In this document: piece after piece, positions 11,801-23,729 of the stretch
How positions within the stretch are numbered: the first letter of the stretch is position 1
Layout: the number at the start of each line of letters is the position of its first letter
Assembly: GCA_949752795.1 (NCBI GenBank)
Contig: OX457057.1
Coordinates: forward strand, 157,519,980-157,583,979
Direction: 5' to 3'
Source: Hyperoodon ampullatus
Lineage: Eukaryota > Chordata > Mammalia > Artiodactyla > Ziphiidae
Length of the DNA: 64,000 nt
Made by a program: the position numbers and the translations under genes
Notes under the pieces: generated by a model
Database searches by the model: none
Seen by the model: only the letters and a program-made list of their open reading frames with translations
Told to the model about the DNA's origin: nothing

Positions 11801-12590
11801 GAGGTGTTGAAATGCTTTTGAGGGAGAACAGTTGTATGACTGCATCCTTTCCTGGTCAAATCTGTCTGAGGGTGGAAACTACTAAGAACCACTTGTCTAA
11901 TCTCCTCCATCTGTCAAGATTGTCTTTAGTAACTGTAATCAAATGAGCTTCTGTGAAATGCACAGGGGATCTGTGATGCAATTATCACTAATCGAGTTGT
12001 TCTAGTTGATATCTGGGCACGGCTGGCTTTGTTTATGGCTCAGATGAGCACATTTTAATGATCCAAAGAAAATGAACACAAGTTTCCACTTCCAGCAAAT
12101 ATTAAATCTGAATAAATAAATGCAAGTGAAATTGTCAGTGAAAGTGAATTCCTCTTGACTTCAGCCTCCCTGATGTACTTTTCCATGAGTGGGACCCTCT
12201 TGCTAAAGACTGAAAGAATGTTTTGTGTTGCAGGTGGTGGCCGCCATTCAACTCCAATCACTTCAACTCTGGAAGGTACAAGTCCACCCCAGTTTGGGCT
12301 CCAGATAGCCAACCCTCCAAGTGAAAGTACATCCTGTCCTAGCCAGGAAACACCACAGGAGAGCTACATTCTCAAAAACATGCCATTTGCTTCTATGACA
12401 ACGCTGGAAACATGCAAATATTATACATTTAGCAAAATCCCACACATTAGAGAGCAAACTCCTGGCTCTCTGAGATGTTCGACAGTTTTCAGCTTTATGT
12501 GACATATTTCTTTCAAGTCTAGCATTTCAAGAAAAAAGGAAATTGGTTGTCTTAGGCCAAGGTTTTACTTCTACAACATCATAAAGGGAA
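11801..12590. other. Non-coding stretch with one exon-like 42-nt block
   Basis: No repeat recognised. An open plus-strand frame runs 12155-12502 without a known domain. Inside it, a 42-nt block at 12234-12275 is preceded by TTGTGTTGCAG and followed by GTACAAGT, which look like splice acceptor and donor. No supporting homology. Confidence 0.3.
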
Positions 12591-13145
12591 TTATGCCACA
12601 GAATTCTGCAAGAATTTGCAATCAGGACTTTGCTCAAAACCTTTCAATGGCTTCTTTTTTCTTACCGAAAAAGTCCAAACTCTTGATGCCCAAAAAAGCT
12701 GGTACCAATGAACCTTTTTACCCTTCCAGATTTTCTGCCACTCCCTCCCTTTTCCCAATACCTTATGTTCCAACTAAATGGCATATAATCAACCATTTTC
12801 TAAAAACCGTTTTCCTGCACTTTCAAATTCCATTCAGTTTGCTCCTCTTAGCACTATTACCCTACTTCACTCTTCCCCTCAGCCCCCTAGCCCCCTACTA
12901 TCCTGTGAGGTTCTACCTCTTCCTTTAAAATTCCTACATCCTATATCAATGCCCTGAGTCCAAGAATTTTTCCATAAACTATAAGCCAAAATATGCTTTA
13001 ATTTTTTTAAACCACTATTATAATTTTACCCATAGTCTACCTAGTGTTGTTATTACCCACCTACAGTTTATTCATTTTGGGAACCTCTGGCTCTACCTCA
13101 CCACAATGCTGGCACGTGGTACATACTCATTAAATGCTGTCATGT
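12591..13145 (+). repeat. L2 LINE 3' portion
   Basis: L2 signature words in order: CAAAACCTTTCAATGGCTTC, AAAAGTCCAAACTCTTGATGC, GGCACGTGGTACATACTCATTAAATGCTG. Decayed, no reading frame. The plus-strand frame at 12593-12928 reflects the pyrimidine-rich L2 sequence and is not a gene. Confidence 0.7.
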
Positions 13146-13440
13146 GTGTTCAATTAAATTGAAATAATGGTTACAGTTTACTAGGATGATGATGATTAGC
13201 ACCATCTAAATAATTGGCTTAATATGTATCTTAATTACATAAAAAAGAATCTACATGGACCAATTTTATTTTCCCCACACAAGTTCAGAGTTTGTTTCTT
13301 GGTGTTTGATAACCTTTCGACCAGACCTCTCCTAACATTCCCATCAGTCACAATGACTAAGAGATTATAACCATTAACAAGTCTGCGGATCCATTGTGAT
13401 AGGCAAAGGGAAGAATACAAAAGAAATGTTATATATGATC

Positions 13441-14140
13441 TCAGAGCTTAAAATGAAGTAGGGGAAAAGATACTAAAACATATGTAATATTTTGGGAACT
13501 CTAAGCAGTCATGGTACCAGCTAATAATGTAAAAGGAAACCAGGGAAAGAAGAGATGAGTGGGGACTGGAGTGATGAGGGCAGGTGTCCTGAAAGAAATG
13601 GGGTATGGATGAGCCTTGAAGGTAGGTGGGCTCTCAGGCATATAGTGGAGGTGAAGGCATTGCCTGCTGAGTGAGGAACTGAACAGAGCTCCACAGCAGG
13701 CTGGTCAGAGTGAGCAGAGTAGGAGGGCGCTGGACATGCTGATGGGAGGGGATGGAAAACAACCCACTGAACTGGAGTGGATGATCTATGTTGGGTGGGT
13801 GCAAGAAGGAAAGGAGCAAATAGATTTAGGATAAGTAGTTTGAATGAAGTCAGACGAGGAATAAAAGAAGCATTTTAGGAAAAAACAAACACGAATAGGG
13901 AGCCATTATAGGTTCTTGAGCAAGCGCAAAGCAAAAGCAAGCCTTTCCCTTTGTGAAGATTAGCTGAAAGCTGATGGCAACACTGGGTGGAGGTGAGAGA
14001 GACTACCAAGAGGGGAGGCAAGTGAGGAGGGCAACTGAACAGAGCTGTACGAGGCAGGTGAGGAGGTCACGGCCGAGGCTCAGGGGGAATCATGTGGCGA
14101 GTCGGGGGCTACCGGGCATTCCAAAGAAAGGATGGACTTG
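13441..14140 (-). repeat. L2 LINE 3' portion, antisense
   Basis: Reverse-complement L2 blocks: AGGGAGCCATTATAGGTTCTTGAGCAAG (about 13898-13925) corresponds to the 'cttaaaaccctccaatggcttcc' region, and AGATTAGCTGAAAGCTGATGG to the 'cagccagagtgatc' region. The surrounding A/G-rich sequence fits. Boundaries are approximate. Confidence 0.55.
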
Positions 14141-14279
14141 CTATGGGAAGAGAAGCGAATCAAAGAGGAACCACCATTCCAGCCTGGGAACTTGTGTAGC
14201 AAAGAACAGTGACTTGTTTTTATTTTTAGGAGATAGAGAGAAAATGTTTTTTCTTAGAAGACTGTAGTTTTGGACGATG

Positions 14280-14620
14280 GCTGGACAATTATATGTTGAG
14301 TGTACATATTAATTAAAAACTTATCAAATGTCTATAATCTGCTAAATGCTGTGAATTCAGAAGTGAATAAGCACAATATCTGTCCTCAAGGAGTTCAAAT
14401 TCGGTGGTAGGTTGGTCCTATAGGGAGCAATGGTAGATATTATCAGGATAAAGCCTCCTGAGGAAGGCTTTCTGAGAGGAGGTACCTTGAAGAATGACCA
14501 GGAGATGATGGGGCAAAGAGGGTGGTTGTGAATGAAGACTTTCAAGAGACAGAAGCTCGAACAAAGATGAATAGGGCTGAGAAACAGAGGTTCGAAGTGG
14601 GTACCGATGATTGGCATAAT
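14280..14620 (-). repeat. L2 LINE 3' end, antisense
   Basis: CTAAATGCTGTGAATTCAGAAGTGAATAAG..., ATCTGTCCTCAAGGAGTTCAAATT and TGAGAGGAGGTACCTTGAAG are reverse complements of successive L2 3' blocks (gtgcctggcac; gagctccctgagggcagg; cctcctcagagagg). Probably the same antisense L2 run as the preceding feature or a neighbouring copy. Confidence 0.6.
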
Positions 14621-15489
14621 AGATTTCACAATCTGTATGCCAGCAGAATGCTTTGATAGATTGTACTCCTGCCCCATCCATCATCTAGCACCTATAGGAG
14701 AGCTGCAAAGGAATGTTAAATAACAACAACAGCAACAAAAACCCAGGTTTAAAGGGAATCAAAGATTCTGGCTCTGAAATTTGCCATCAACAGCGAGAAA
14801 GATTGCTATTTATCTCTTCTGCAATTAATCTTGAACTATTTAATGATGCATATACAGACAAGGTGAAAATATCCTGCAGTGAGAGTACAAATGGAAGCCC
14901 TTTGTCTGACAGATGAGATAGAGCAGGAAAACCATAGATGGAAATGAAATTCTGTAAATCTACACTATAGTCAGTAGCCCCTATGGATGTGCTACCATCA
15001 TTCTAAGTTCTGAATAAATTATCCTAATAGCATCTAAGCATCCAGTGAGCTGAAATTTTCAGGGTCAAGATCAAGAATTGCCCATCAGTTATCAAAAACA
15101 TACTGAGTTCCTACTAAGTGCCAGGCACTATGACAAAATCACATTAGTTGGGAGAAAGAGCAATAAAGTGGCTATTAAGACTGACCTTCAACCAAGTTTT
15201 TTGCAGACAACTTGGGGGCAGATGTTCCTCAGGTACATCAGATAATCAAAGCTAATAAAAGGGTACTGAGTAAAAGCATGCTTATCATAGGCATAACAAA
15301 CATAGCATCTCCACAAGAAGAGGATTTTTTAAGGCGTGTTATATATGTTATATATGTTATAAACTGGGGATTTTCTATTCCTCTGTGATTCTTCTGATGT
15401 CTTGTGTGTTTTAAGTTCATTTGCCAGTGGAAGCATATAGTGGTTCATGGTCCAGTCTATAGTGTAAGGAAATTCCTCCTGAAATCCAA
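14621..15489. other. Non-coding stretch, nothing firmly assigned
   Basis: 15095-15150 (GAGTTCCTACTAAGTGCCAGGCACTATG) looks like another short antisense L2/MIR tail. The rest is not recognised. Confidence 0.4.
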
Positions 15490-15592
15490 GAGGTCTTGAT
15501 TTAATTCATCTCAGATGAAGCCTGGGCATCAGTATTTTTTTTAAAGCGCCCCAGCTGATTGCAAAATGCAGCCCAGGTTGGGAACCATTCTG
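15490..15592 (+). mobile_element. MER5-type hAT MITE, 3' fragment
   Basis: CTTGATTTAATTCATCTCAG, GCCTGGGCATCAGTATTTTT and CAGCCCAGGTTGGGAACCAT follow the MER5A/B 3' half in order, ending at the terminal repeat (GAACCATTCTG; consensus GAACCACTG). No transposase. Confidence 0.7.
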
Positions 15593-16480
15593 ACCGAGAG
15601 CACTACCAGAACTTGGACACTGGGACCCAGGGTGTTCGCCCCAGTCAGTGTGACCATGATGCTGGGCTCCACGCTCCACGCGACGTAACCCTGCGCCTTT
15701 GGATCAGACTGAGTCCCTCACACCCCAGGCAGTGATGTGTGGGAACCATAGGCTCTAGAGTTAATTTTCCAGCTACTGTCTCAGATTGTTCCATGTGTCT
15801 CCTACTCTTGCTCCAAATCCATGGCTCCTCTGGAGAGGAGGAAGCAGAGCCTGGGGGCAGAATTCTAAGGCTAGTGCCATGAGGGGCAAGTCACCCTTTT
15901 GGGCTTCGTCTCCAAGAAGCAGCAGCTACGTGCTGAAAGCAGGTAGCAGGCAGTCTCCGACTATGGGAACGTCATTAAAGGAAGGGCGAGGCTTTCCTGT
16001 AGGTGCTTCTCTCCCCTCGCTTTTACATGGATTTTGTACCCTACAAAAAAGTAATCTGTAGGCACAGATTACTGGCATCTCTTTGGGAGCAAGTAAATGA
16101 CCATTCCCATCTCACCTCACCCAAGCGGAGGAAACCAGAAGCTCTCATGGCAGCATGGATTGGGTAGGGGAAAGGGCTCCAGGTGAGAGAGTTGGCTTAC
16201 AATTTCTGAAGACATGAGAACTGAAATGTTATTTTCAACAAAAACTTCAAAGGTTAGCTCTATTTAATTTTCTGAATTCTGCCCTGTTTGGGAAAAGCCC
16301 TCTACTGCATCACTTTTACTTCAACAAAATATCTTAATCTATAGTCTCAACCTTTATTCTCTTATTCTGTCTCCAGTAAGGAAAGAAGACGGAGATGTGT
16401 AACAGATAGGCATATAATTAAAATGAATGAGAATGTTATTGCCTAGCTTTCTCTCTTTCTGGACTACAAATGTACTGTGA
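15593..16480. other. Non-coding stretch, nothing assigned
   Basis: An open plus-strand frame at 15786-16061 has no recognisable domain and no good start context. No named repeat seen. Confidence 0.4.
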
Positions 16481-16484
16481 AACC

Positions 16485-16605
16485 CAGGAGGTCCTGAGTG
16501 CTCAGTCAGGCCACCATTCTCATTTCATAGAAGAGGGAATGGAACTCCTCAGAGTTGAAGTGACTTGTCTAAAACGGCACAGCTAGTTGGTACCAGATCT
16601 GTCTC
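16485..16605 (-). repeat. MIR fragment, antisense
   Basis: ATTCTCATTTCATAGAAGAGG...GTTGAAGTGACTTGTCTAAAACGGCACAGCTAGT is the reverse complement of the MIR central region (cattttacagatgagg...aagtgacttgcccaaggtcacacagct). Confidence 0.65.
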
Positions 16606-16624
16606 CCTTATCCTTTCTGGTAGG

Positions 16625-16905
16625 TATTATTTCCAGCCCTTCAATCATCTTGACAACTGTCCTCTGAAGCCTGTCCAATTTCTGCTGCCCTTTCTCGACT
16701 GAAGCTCCTGGAGTTAGACACATGACCCCAGAGGGGTCTGATGTTATCTGAGCATAAATAGAAGATTGCTTTAGTGTTCCTACATTCTAGGTATCCATTC
16801 CAATGCCATGCTTGCTCTAGGGGTTATTTCTGATGATGACCCTCTGGTCTATTTCTGACATGCTGGAACACGTTCTCCCATCTCACGTGTCTCGGGTCTG
16901 GTTTT
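16625..16905 (-). repeat. Probable L3/CR1 LINE relic, antisense
   Basis: TTCAATCATCTTGACAACTGTCCTCTGAAGCCTGTCCAATTTCTGC matches the conserved CR1/L3 region read backwards (caatcatctt...gtcctctggac...tccaatttg). It is followed in order by GTTAGACACATGACCCCAG (aactggacacaatattccag), TCTGAGCATAAATAG and TACATTCTAGGTATCC. Very old; boundaries uncertain. Confidence 0.5.
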
Positions 16906-18415
16906 TTTCCCCAAGTGTAATGACGTCCTTACTGAGCACACCCTGCGTAGGATAAAACCTCAGATGTTCAAAACATCTTTCTTTCTGGAAACACAAAGCA
17001 CCTTTCTAAGAATACCGGCCTCCTAGATGCTTCTGGAGGAGTGGGTAACCTGCCAAATTCCAACTTTGTGGTTAGACAGATTAGTGTCCAAAGTTTAATT
17101 GATTTAGCCTGAATCACCTATGAAGACGGGTGAAGGTTATTCTGGCGGGCAGAGAGGTGACTTTATCCCTAGTCAGCACTGAGCCAGTCAGTCCATATTT
17201 AGGGCACCCCTCCCCCAACCGCTCACAACTGCCAGCCAATGCCTCCTTTTATTTACTGTTGCAGCAGTTCCTCTATATTCATTGTTCACATGCTTTCAAC
17301 TCCATGGCAGATAAGATACAAAGCACATTCAACACGCTTAAGCTTTGCCCTTGCAGGAGTTTGTGAGTCAGCATTTTTTAAATCCTTGGGGGATCTGTTT
17401 ATTTTCTAGATCCTACCAAGCTACCTTCCTGTAAGGCCCTCCACTGTGCTCCCTGAGCATTTTGTTCACCGTCACTGCATGTATCCCATTGTCTCGTACC
17501 CACTTAACTGTCTCACCTGCTGCCCTCCTCCTCCCCAAGCCAGGCTCCAGGCTGGGAGCTCCATAGCCTGCAGGGGGTGCATACGGGGATGGTGCATGCT
17601 TGTTTGTGGAACGGATGTACTCCCCGAGAAAGTCCCCTCTGCCAGCCCCTGGCTCCGCTTCTGGGTGCCTCAACTCTGCTTTTCTGGGGGTGCCTCCTAG
17701 GAAAACAGAACTGCACTGTCTGTGTGGAACTTGTGGGTTCTGCTGAAGAGTTTGGATTCTGCTTCATCCTCAAGCTCATGAATTGGTGATTGACTCAGGG
17801 AGCAGCCATCTCAGACATTTATAGCTGATGTCTGTCCCTGCTGTCCCCGCTGTCTCATGTCAAGGCGATGGGGTATAAGCAACTGTGACCACAGAGTAGA
17901 ACAGGGAGTAAGTCGGCACTGAGCTGACACTAAGGACTGGACGATTTCGGCACCCAGCAAACTGCCGTGGACAAAGTCAGTGCCTGTCGGTGATTGTGGC
18001 GATGGTCTCCTCATGCCCTCCCTAGAAACCCTCCAAGGAAGGCTCCCATCTGCTGCTGCAATTTATCTTGCCTTGTAAGGTCTGAGACCAGACTGCTGAG
18101 GACACAGCGTTTTAAACACTGAGCTCTCTTGGGATGGTGCCCAGAGCAAGTTTCCAGGAACACAAAATATCTCTACAATCCCTGGGGTGAAGCTACGGAT
18201 GGAAACAGCCGAGGTGACATCTCAGCAGGGGGCTTGTGATTCTCCAACCTTCTACCTCTTCTCTTCCAGCAGGGATATAAGTCAAGCCAGTGGCCAGCCC
18301 TCTGGAGGTCCTCCTCAGATGGACCGATGGTTCTTATTGTTGACCAAGGCCATGACCCAGCGCTCAGAACTGCCACCGGTTCATCTGTGAGAAGACAATG
18401 TTGTTAAAGTGAGCC
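16906..18415. other. Non-coding stretch, nothing assigned
   Basis: About 1.5 kb with moderate GC and many short opposed frames (for example around 17.4-17.8 kb). None carries a known domain. Could be single-copy DNA. Confidence 0.4.
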
Positions 18416-18620
18416 TACGACTAGCTAACACTCATCGAGCCTTTGTTACGAGCCGGGCCCATTGCATGGGTTATCTTATTTAAGACAACCCTATGAAGTA
18501 GGTACTTTTATGTCTGAGTTACAGATGAAGAGGGTACATGGATTTCCCAGTGTCACCCAGTTTAAGAAATTTCAGAATTGGGAATTCTAACCCAGCATAG
18601 ACCAGAGGTCCACAGGCCAT
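18416..18620 (-). repeat. MIR, antisense
   Basis: AACACTCATCGAGCCTTTGTTACGAGCC, GCATGGGTTATCTTATTTAAGACAACCCTATGAAGTAGGTAC and GAATTGGGAATTCTAACCCAG are the MIR reverse complement in order. Confidence 0.8.
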
Positions 18621-19359
18621 CCTGTTTCTCTTTCATGGCACTGCCTCTCTGACGGTTGGCAAGGGAGCTTTGGAAGAATTATGTCCAAAGGAATCACCAA
18701 GGCAGCAGGATGGAAAAGTGGCGGAGAGGCAAGAGTTTATTTGTAGGAAATTGGAACATGAATGCTTTATCCAACAGAGGCACCCGCTCCAACTCGGTGA
18801 TGTGATACCAATTAAGTTTCGTAAACAAAAAAATTTCCTTGGGGAGAACCATGGGTGGGCTGCCCAGCCCTGGCAGGCTCTCCAAGAATCTGAGATGCAT
18901 GTGCATGCACACACACACATTAACACAAATACACACACCATGAAACAGACATGCAGACACACACGATGAAGCAGAGTTCACTGACATCAAAGGCACAGAC
19001 AGCTTTCTGTTCCCTTCTGTTTTCTGGATTTCCAGCAGTCTGCAACGTGTCCCAGACAGAAGAATTCAAGAGACTGAAATCGCAAAACTACTCAGTGGCA
19101 ACACGCAGGGAGGAAGCTTCAAATGAGAAAATATCTGCTTTTTTCCTGGAAAGTACCTCAAGAGAAAAAAACATCTTTCTTCTTAAGCCATCTGAACCAA
19201 ACTCAGAGCTAGTGGACAACCTAACAATACAAAACATTAAATATGAGAAAGGATTTTGACAACTGTCAAGAGCCTACCCGCTCCGTCTTAGAATTGACCA
19301 CTCCCATCTTGGTCTAAACTGCAGCTTATAGATCCTTTTTAAATGATTCCTATAATACT
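18621..19359. other. Non-coding stretch with a CA-rich patch
   Basis: 18905-18965 is an interrupted (CA)n tract (CATGCACACACACACATT...CAGACACACACGATG). The rest has short frames only. Confidence 0.5.
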
Positions 19360-19490
19360 TTTTTGCACATATTTGTTAATGTCCATCTCTCTCCTTTCAG
19401 ACCATAATCTACCTAACGGGTGAGTTTGTACCTCCAGTCCTTCATGTGGTAACTACAAACACAGGAACTCAGTAGTCATTTGATGAATTA
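19360..19490 (+). repeat. Possible L2 3'-end fragment
   Basis: TCTCTCCTTTCAGACCATAATCTACC...AACTCAGTAGTCATTTGATGAATT follows the L2 tail (cccccactagactgtaagc...cagtagg...aataaatg). It ends in a T-run at 19490-19506. Confidence 0.35.
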
Positions 19491-19639
19491 ATTTTTTTTT
19501 TTTTTTGCCTTCTATCTACCAGGCCAGGTAGGACAGACGACCTCTTCCTAATACCTGAAACCTGTGTTTCAGTCATCATGAACTTGAACTGGCATGAACC
19601 TAGAAGCTCTTCTTTCAAGGTGGTCATAAAATGAGCCCA

Positions 19640-19800
19640 GGTCTGGAAGACAGCCAATGCTTGGTTTGGGTTTGATTCTTGGCTCTATCACTCACTTAAG
19701 GTTACTTGATTTTTCCACTCTTCAGCTTATTTGTAAGATGGGAATTCTAGAAACCTCAGAGAACTATTGCCAGGTGGAGTATTATTTTCAGCACAAGAAC
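19640..19800 (+). repeat. MIR, 5'-central part
   Basis: GGTTTGGGTTTGATTCTTGGCTCTATCACTCACTTAAGG, TTTTCCACTCTTCAGCTTATTTGTAAGATGGGAATT match MIR head and centre. Confidence 0.7.
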
Positions 19801-19849
19801 TATTACAGTTCTGTAAAAATATACCCTAGACTGTGTCAATTGTCTGCTT

Positions 19850-20395
19850 AGATCTCTCCAGTGATTTATCAATTCATTCATAGTAAAAGTCAAATTCCTC
19901 CCATTGGCCTGCAAGGCCCTACAGGATCTGGCTCACTGTACTGCTCTCCTCTGCCCAGACACACTGGCCTCCTTGCTGTTCATTGGACACTCCAAGCATC
20001 CTTTCCATTGGCCATTCCCTCTGCATGGAGTCCTATTCTATTCATGTGGCCAGCCTCTTCAACTGCTGCAAGTTGAAGATGCTTGTTCTCAGTAAAGCCT
20101 ACTGCCACAAACACTAATACCGATAGCTGATTTTAAATTGTAACTTGAACCCCACACATAAAATCTTGGTCCACTGTACTCTGATCTATTATTTTTCTAA
20201 AGTACTTTTCCCCTTCTAACATATTCTCTAGCTCCCTATATATATGTATATTGCCTGGAAATCCCCAGTGCCACTCTCACCCCCCAATATAGCTTCACAA
20301 CAGCCAGGATTTTTGTGTGTTTTGTATGCTGATGTATCTCAAGTGTCTAAAACAGTACCTGGCACACAATATGGGCACTCAATAAATGAATAACA
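19850..20395 (+). repeat. L2 LINE 3' end, well preserved
   Basis: L2 blocks in order: GTCAAATTCCTCCCATTGGCCTGCAAGGCCCTACAGGATCTGGC, CACACTGGCCTCCTTGCTGTTC, CCATTCCCTCTGCATGGAGTCC, AACAGTACCTGGCACACAATATGGGCACTCAATAAATG. It ends at the AATAAATGAATAA tail typical of L2. Frames at 19861-20095 are part of this relic. Confidence 0.9.
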
Positions 20396-20640
20396 GTCCA
20401 GTGAAGATAGTTTAGTGCCTGGCACAAAGAAAGTCTTAATAATTGTAGCCATCACCACCACCGTGGTCATTGTCAACATCTTCATCATCATTGGGACACT
20501 AGTGGCCCTCTAATAGGGCCCTGAGGAGAATAAAAGAGTTAAGGAATGTAATACATCTAGCACAGGGCTGGTGTATATTAAGTGCTTGGTAAATGTTATT
20601 TCCTTTCCTCTTCTCTTTTGTGGCTTTTTTATATTGCTCG
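20396..20640 (+). repeat. MIR-tail fragments
   Basis: AGTGCCTGGCACAAAGAAAGTCTTAATAATTG (20415-20446) and AATACATCTAGCACAGGGCTGG...AGTGCTTGGTAAATG (20550-20598) are two MIR-like 3' ends in tandem. Confidence 0.5.
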
Positions 20641-20872
20641 TTGTTTATGGAGGACCCTTAGGACATAGCTGTGAAGCAAAACAAACTACCCAGTCTACAT
20701 GTAAGTGTCACATAGGGCCATTTACAGAACACTTTGGAACTGCTGATTAATTATTACTACTACCATTAGCTGAGTATCAAAATTGAATTTATGTGACTTT
20801 GCATTCTCTTGATCTCGATTTTCATTATTAAGCACACTTTCTGCTGCTTTTTCTACAACTCATGAGGAAGTA

Positions 20873-20902
20873 AAAGGAGGAGGAAGAGGAGGAGGAGAAG
20901 AA
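20873..20902 (+). repeat. (GGA)n microsatellite
   Basis: About 30 bp of interrupted GGA/AGG units. Confidence 0.85.
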
Positions 20903-22119
20903 ATAAAAATGTATATTTGCTTTTATAATGCCTGGGTTTACATATATACCAGGGGGAAATATATCTGTAGGAAAAGAACATTATATTACCAGTTTAAAGT
21001 TAAGCATTCTCTAGAAAATTCTATAAGCATAAAAATGATATTGAGGGTTACAAAGGTAGATATTTCCATGCTAGTGGCTAGAAATACCAGGCTATAAATG
21101 TTTTCACGTCAGCAGAAATATTCACTTTTTAAAAAACCTTTTCTTTTCTCTTTCCTATGTCAATGTAAAGGGAATTATTTTGAATGTTAAGCATGTGCCA
21201 GGTGCACAAATTCTGTCTGTCGATAGTTAACGTAAAACACGATAATGACACTTCATTTTTCCTGCCTCTTGGAAATGCAGAGAATGCACAGAATACAGAG
21301 ACCTTGGGTAGGACCAAGCCTCAGGACAAGTTACTTCTGGCTGTCAAATTCAGTGTGCACCTTGGGCTGGAAATGCACCCCCACTGCCCTTCTTTCCTTA
21401 GTGCTCCAGGCAATAGTATGGCTCTTTCATCTTTATACTTTTACATAGTTTTAAAAAAATTATTTGTTTTTTGAATCAAGCAGTTCTTGAATGCTGCATG
21501 GAACAGCTCCAGTCGTTATTGACAGAATTGCCTTTACTGTCAACCTGGTGTGCCATTCTGTTTTTCTGTAAAATGATTTTACAAGGAGACATGCTTATCA
21601 TAAGAAAGTCAAATGACTCTTTTATAAATTCTATACATGTTTGGAAATCATGCCCAGATGCCAACTCTCTTATTGTGCCAATAAATATATTTTCTGCATA
21701 AAATGTGAATCATCTTGACTTCCCACCTGCCACCCCCTCCTCCAGTTTAGGGGATGGTCAGGATTGGTGTAGCCATTGTGATAGAGTGTGATTTGTCAGG
21801 AGTGATTTCCTGGGACAAAGCTAGGATGGGATTCATACCCAAGTTTAAGTACAATCAAGGTTCAAATAGTAAACAAATGCAAACATTAGTCCTATAGATC
21901 AGAGGTAAGGCTGAAGTTAGGAGCCTAAAGCCAGGAGTGGGACTTATACACGAACAACAGTGAACCAAAGAAAAAGGGTGTAGTCTGAAGGGGTAATTAT
22001 CTCAAAAACTAGAGAATATAAAAGCCAGTGAGTGGGTCATTCGATCTAGAAAGGCCAGAAGCAGGGCAGAGGTGAAAGTTGGGCAGTGTTTAAGACTGAG
22101 AATGAACAGACTTTAGGTT
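20903..22119. other. Non-coding stretch, nothing assigned
   Basis: About 1.2 kb, AT-rich. Small opposed frames at 21.1-21.7 kb have no recognisable product. Confidence 0.4.
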
Positions 22120-23315
22120 GTTTGTTTTTTTAAAGAAACATTATCATCATACAAAATGGATTAAAGACAAGCAGAAGACCTGAAACTGTTACTCTTCAGA
22201 GAAAACATAAGGGGAAAACTTCAAGACATTGCATTTGCATTTATAAACAATAAAAGCAAAAATAGTCAAGTGGGATTATCTCAGATTAAAAGTTTCTGAA
22301 CAGCACAGGAAACAATTAACAGAGTGAAAAGGCAACCTATGGAATGGGAGAAAATATCTGCAAACCATATATCTGATAAAGGGTTATGATCTAAAATTTA
22401 CAAGTAACTACTTCCATTCAAAAGCATAAAAATAACCCCGTTTTAAAAATGAGCAAAAGACTTGAATAGATATTTTTCCAAAGAAGACATACAAGTGGCC
22501 AATAGGTATGTGAAAAGATGCTCAACATCACTAATCATCAGGAAAATGCAAATTCATACCGCAAGGAGATATCACTTCACACCTATCAGGATGGCTATTA
22601 TCAAAAAAACAAAACAAAACAAAACAAAACAGAAACTAAAGATAAAAAGTGTTGATGAGGATGTGGAGAACAGGTAACCCTTGTACGTTGTTGTTGGTGG
22701 GAATGTGAAATGGTGCAGCCACTATGGAAAACAGTATGGAACTCCCTAAAAAAATTAAAATAAAAGTACCATATGATTCAGCAATCCCATTTCTGAGTAT
22801 TTATCTAAAATAATCGAAATCAGAATCTTGAAGAAATAGTTGCACCCTCATGTTCATTGCAGTGTTGTTCACAATAGCCCATATGTAGAAACAACTTAAA
22901 TGTCCATCAACAAATGAATGGATAAAGAAAATGTGGTATATACATACAATGAAATACTATTCAGCCCTAAAAAAGAAGGAAATTCTGTCTATGCAAAAAC
23001 ATGGAGGTACCTTGAGGACATTAAGGTGAGTGAAATAAGCCAATCACAAAAGGACAAATACTGCATGATTCCACTTACATGTGATACCTAAAATAGTCAA
23101 ACATATAGAAACATATAGATAATAGAATGGTGGTTGCCAGAGCTGAGGGTAGGGGGAAAGAGGAATTGCTGTTCAATGAGTATAAAGTTTCAGCTTTGCA
23201 AGATAATTAAGTTCTAGGGATCTGCTGTATAATATACTATACTGTATTGTACATTTAAAAATTTGTTTAGAGGGTAGATCTCATGTTAAGTGTTCTTATC
23301 ACTACAAAAAAAATG
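22120..23315 (+). mobile_element. L1M (L1MB-like) 3' portion, sense
   Basis: Decayed C-terminal ORF2 followed by 3' UTR, in order: AAAATGGATTAAAGACAAGC, TCAACATCACTAATCATCAGG, GTTGGTGGGAATGTGAAATGG, ATACTATTCAGCCCTAAAAA, and the 3' UTR ATAGAATGGTGGTTGCCAGAG, CTTATCACTACAAAAAAAATG. Many stops. (AAAAC)n occurs at 22603-22631. Confidence 0.85.
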
Positions 23316-23467
23316 ATTTTTTTATTAAACCATCATGGTCTTAATAGTAAATCTGGAAAATATTTTAAGCACAGCAAAGAAAATAAAAATCATCCACAAA
23401 TCTGTCAATAATTCCAATCACTGGAGAAAGCCACACATACCAACTGAAAAATTATATACCTCTAGAG

Positions 23468-23725
23468 AGCAGCATTATCATGATTATCATCATGATTTAT
23501 TGAACACCTACTATGTGCTGGACACTGATTTCATGGCTTTACATGTAATTACTTCATTGCATTCTCAAAAACTCCTGTGAGGTAGAAACTATTATTAACT
23601 TCCATTTTGCTCACAAGAAAACTCAGGCACTGAATTTAGCTCATTATGACACTAGCCAGTAACAGTTGGTGGAGTCTGGAATCAAACCTAGGTTGGCTGG
23701 CTCTAGTGCACCCATGCCACATAAT
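23468..23725 (-). repeat. MIR, nearly complete, antisense
   Basis: ATTTATTGAACACCTACTATGTGCTGGACACTG, ACATGTAATTACTTCATTGCATTCTCAAAAACTCCTGTGAGGTAG, GGAGTCTGGAATCAAACCTAGG, in MIR reverse-complement order. Confidence 0.85.
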
Positions 23726-23729
23726 TTAA

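Noticed and set aside
18905..18965. CRISPR-like spaced repeats
   Set aside because: It is an interrupted CA microsatellite in vertebrate DNA; no repeat-spacer regularity.
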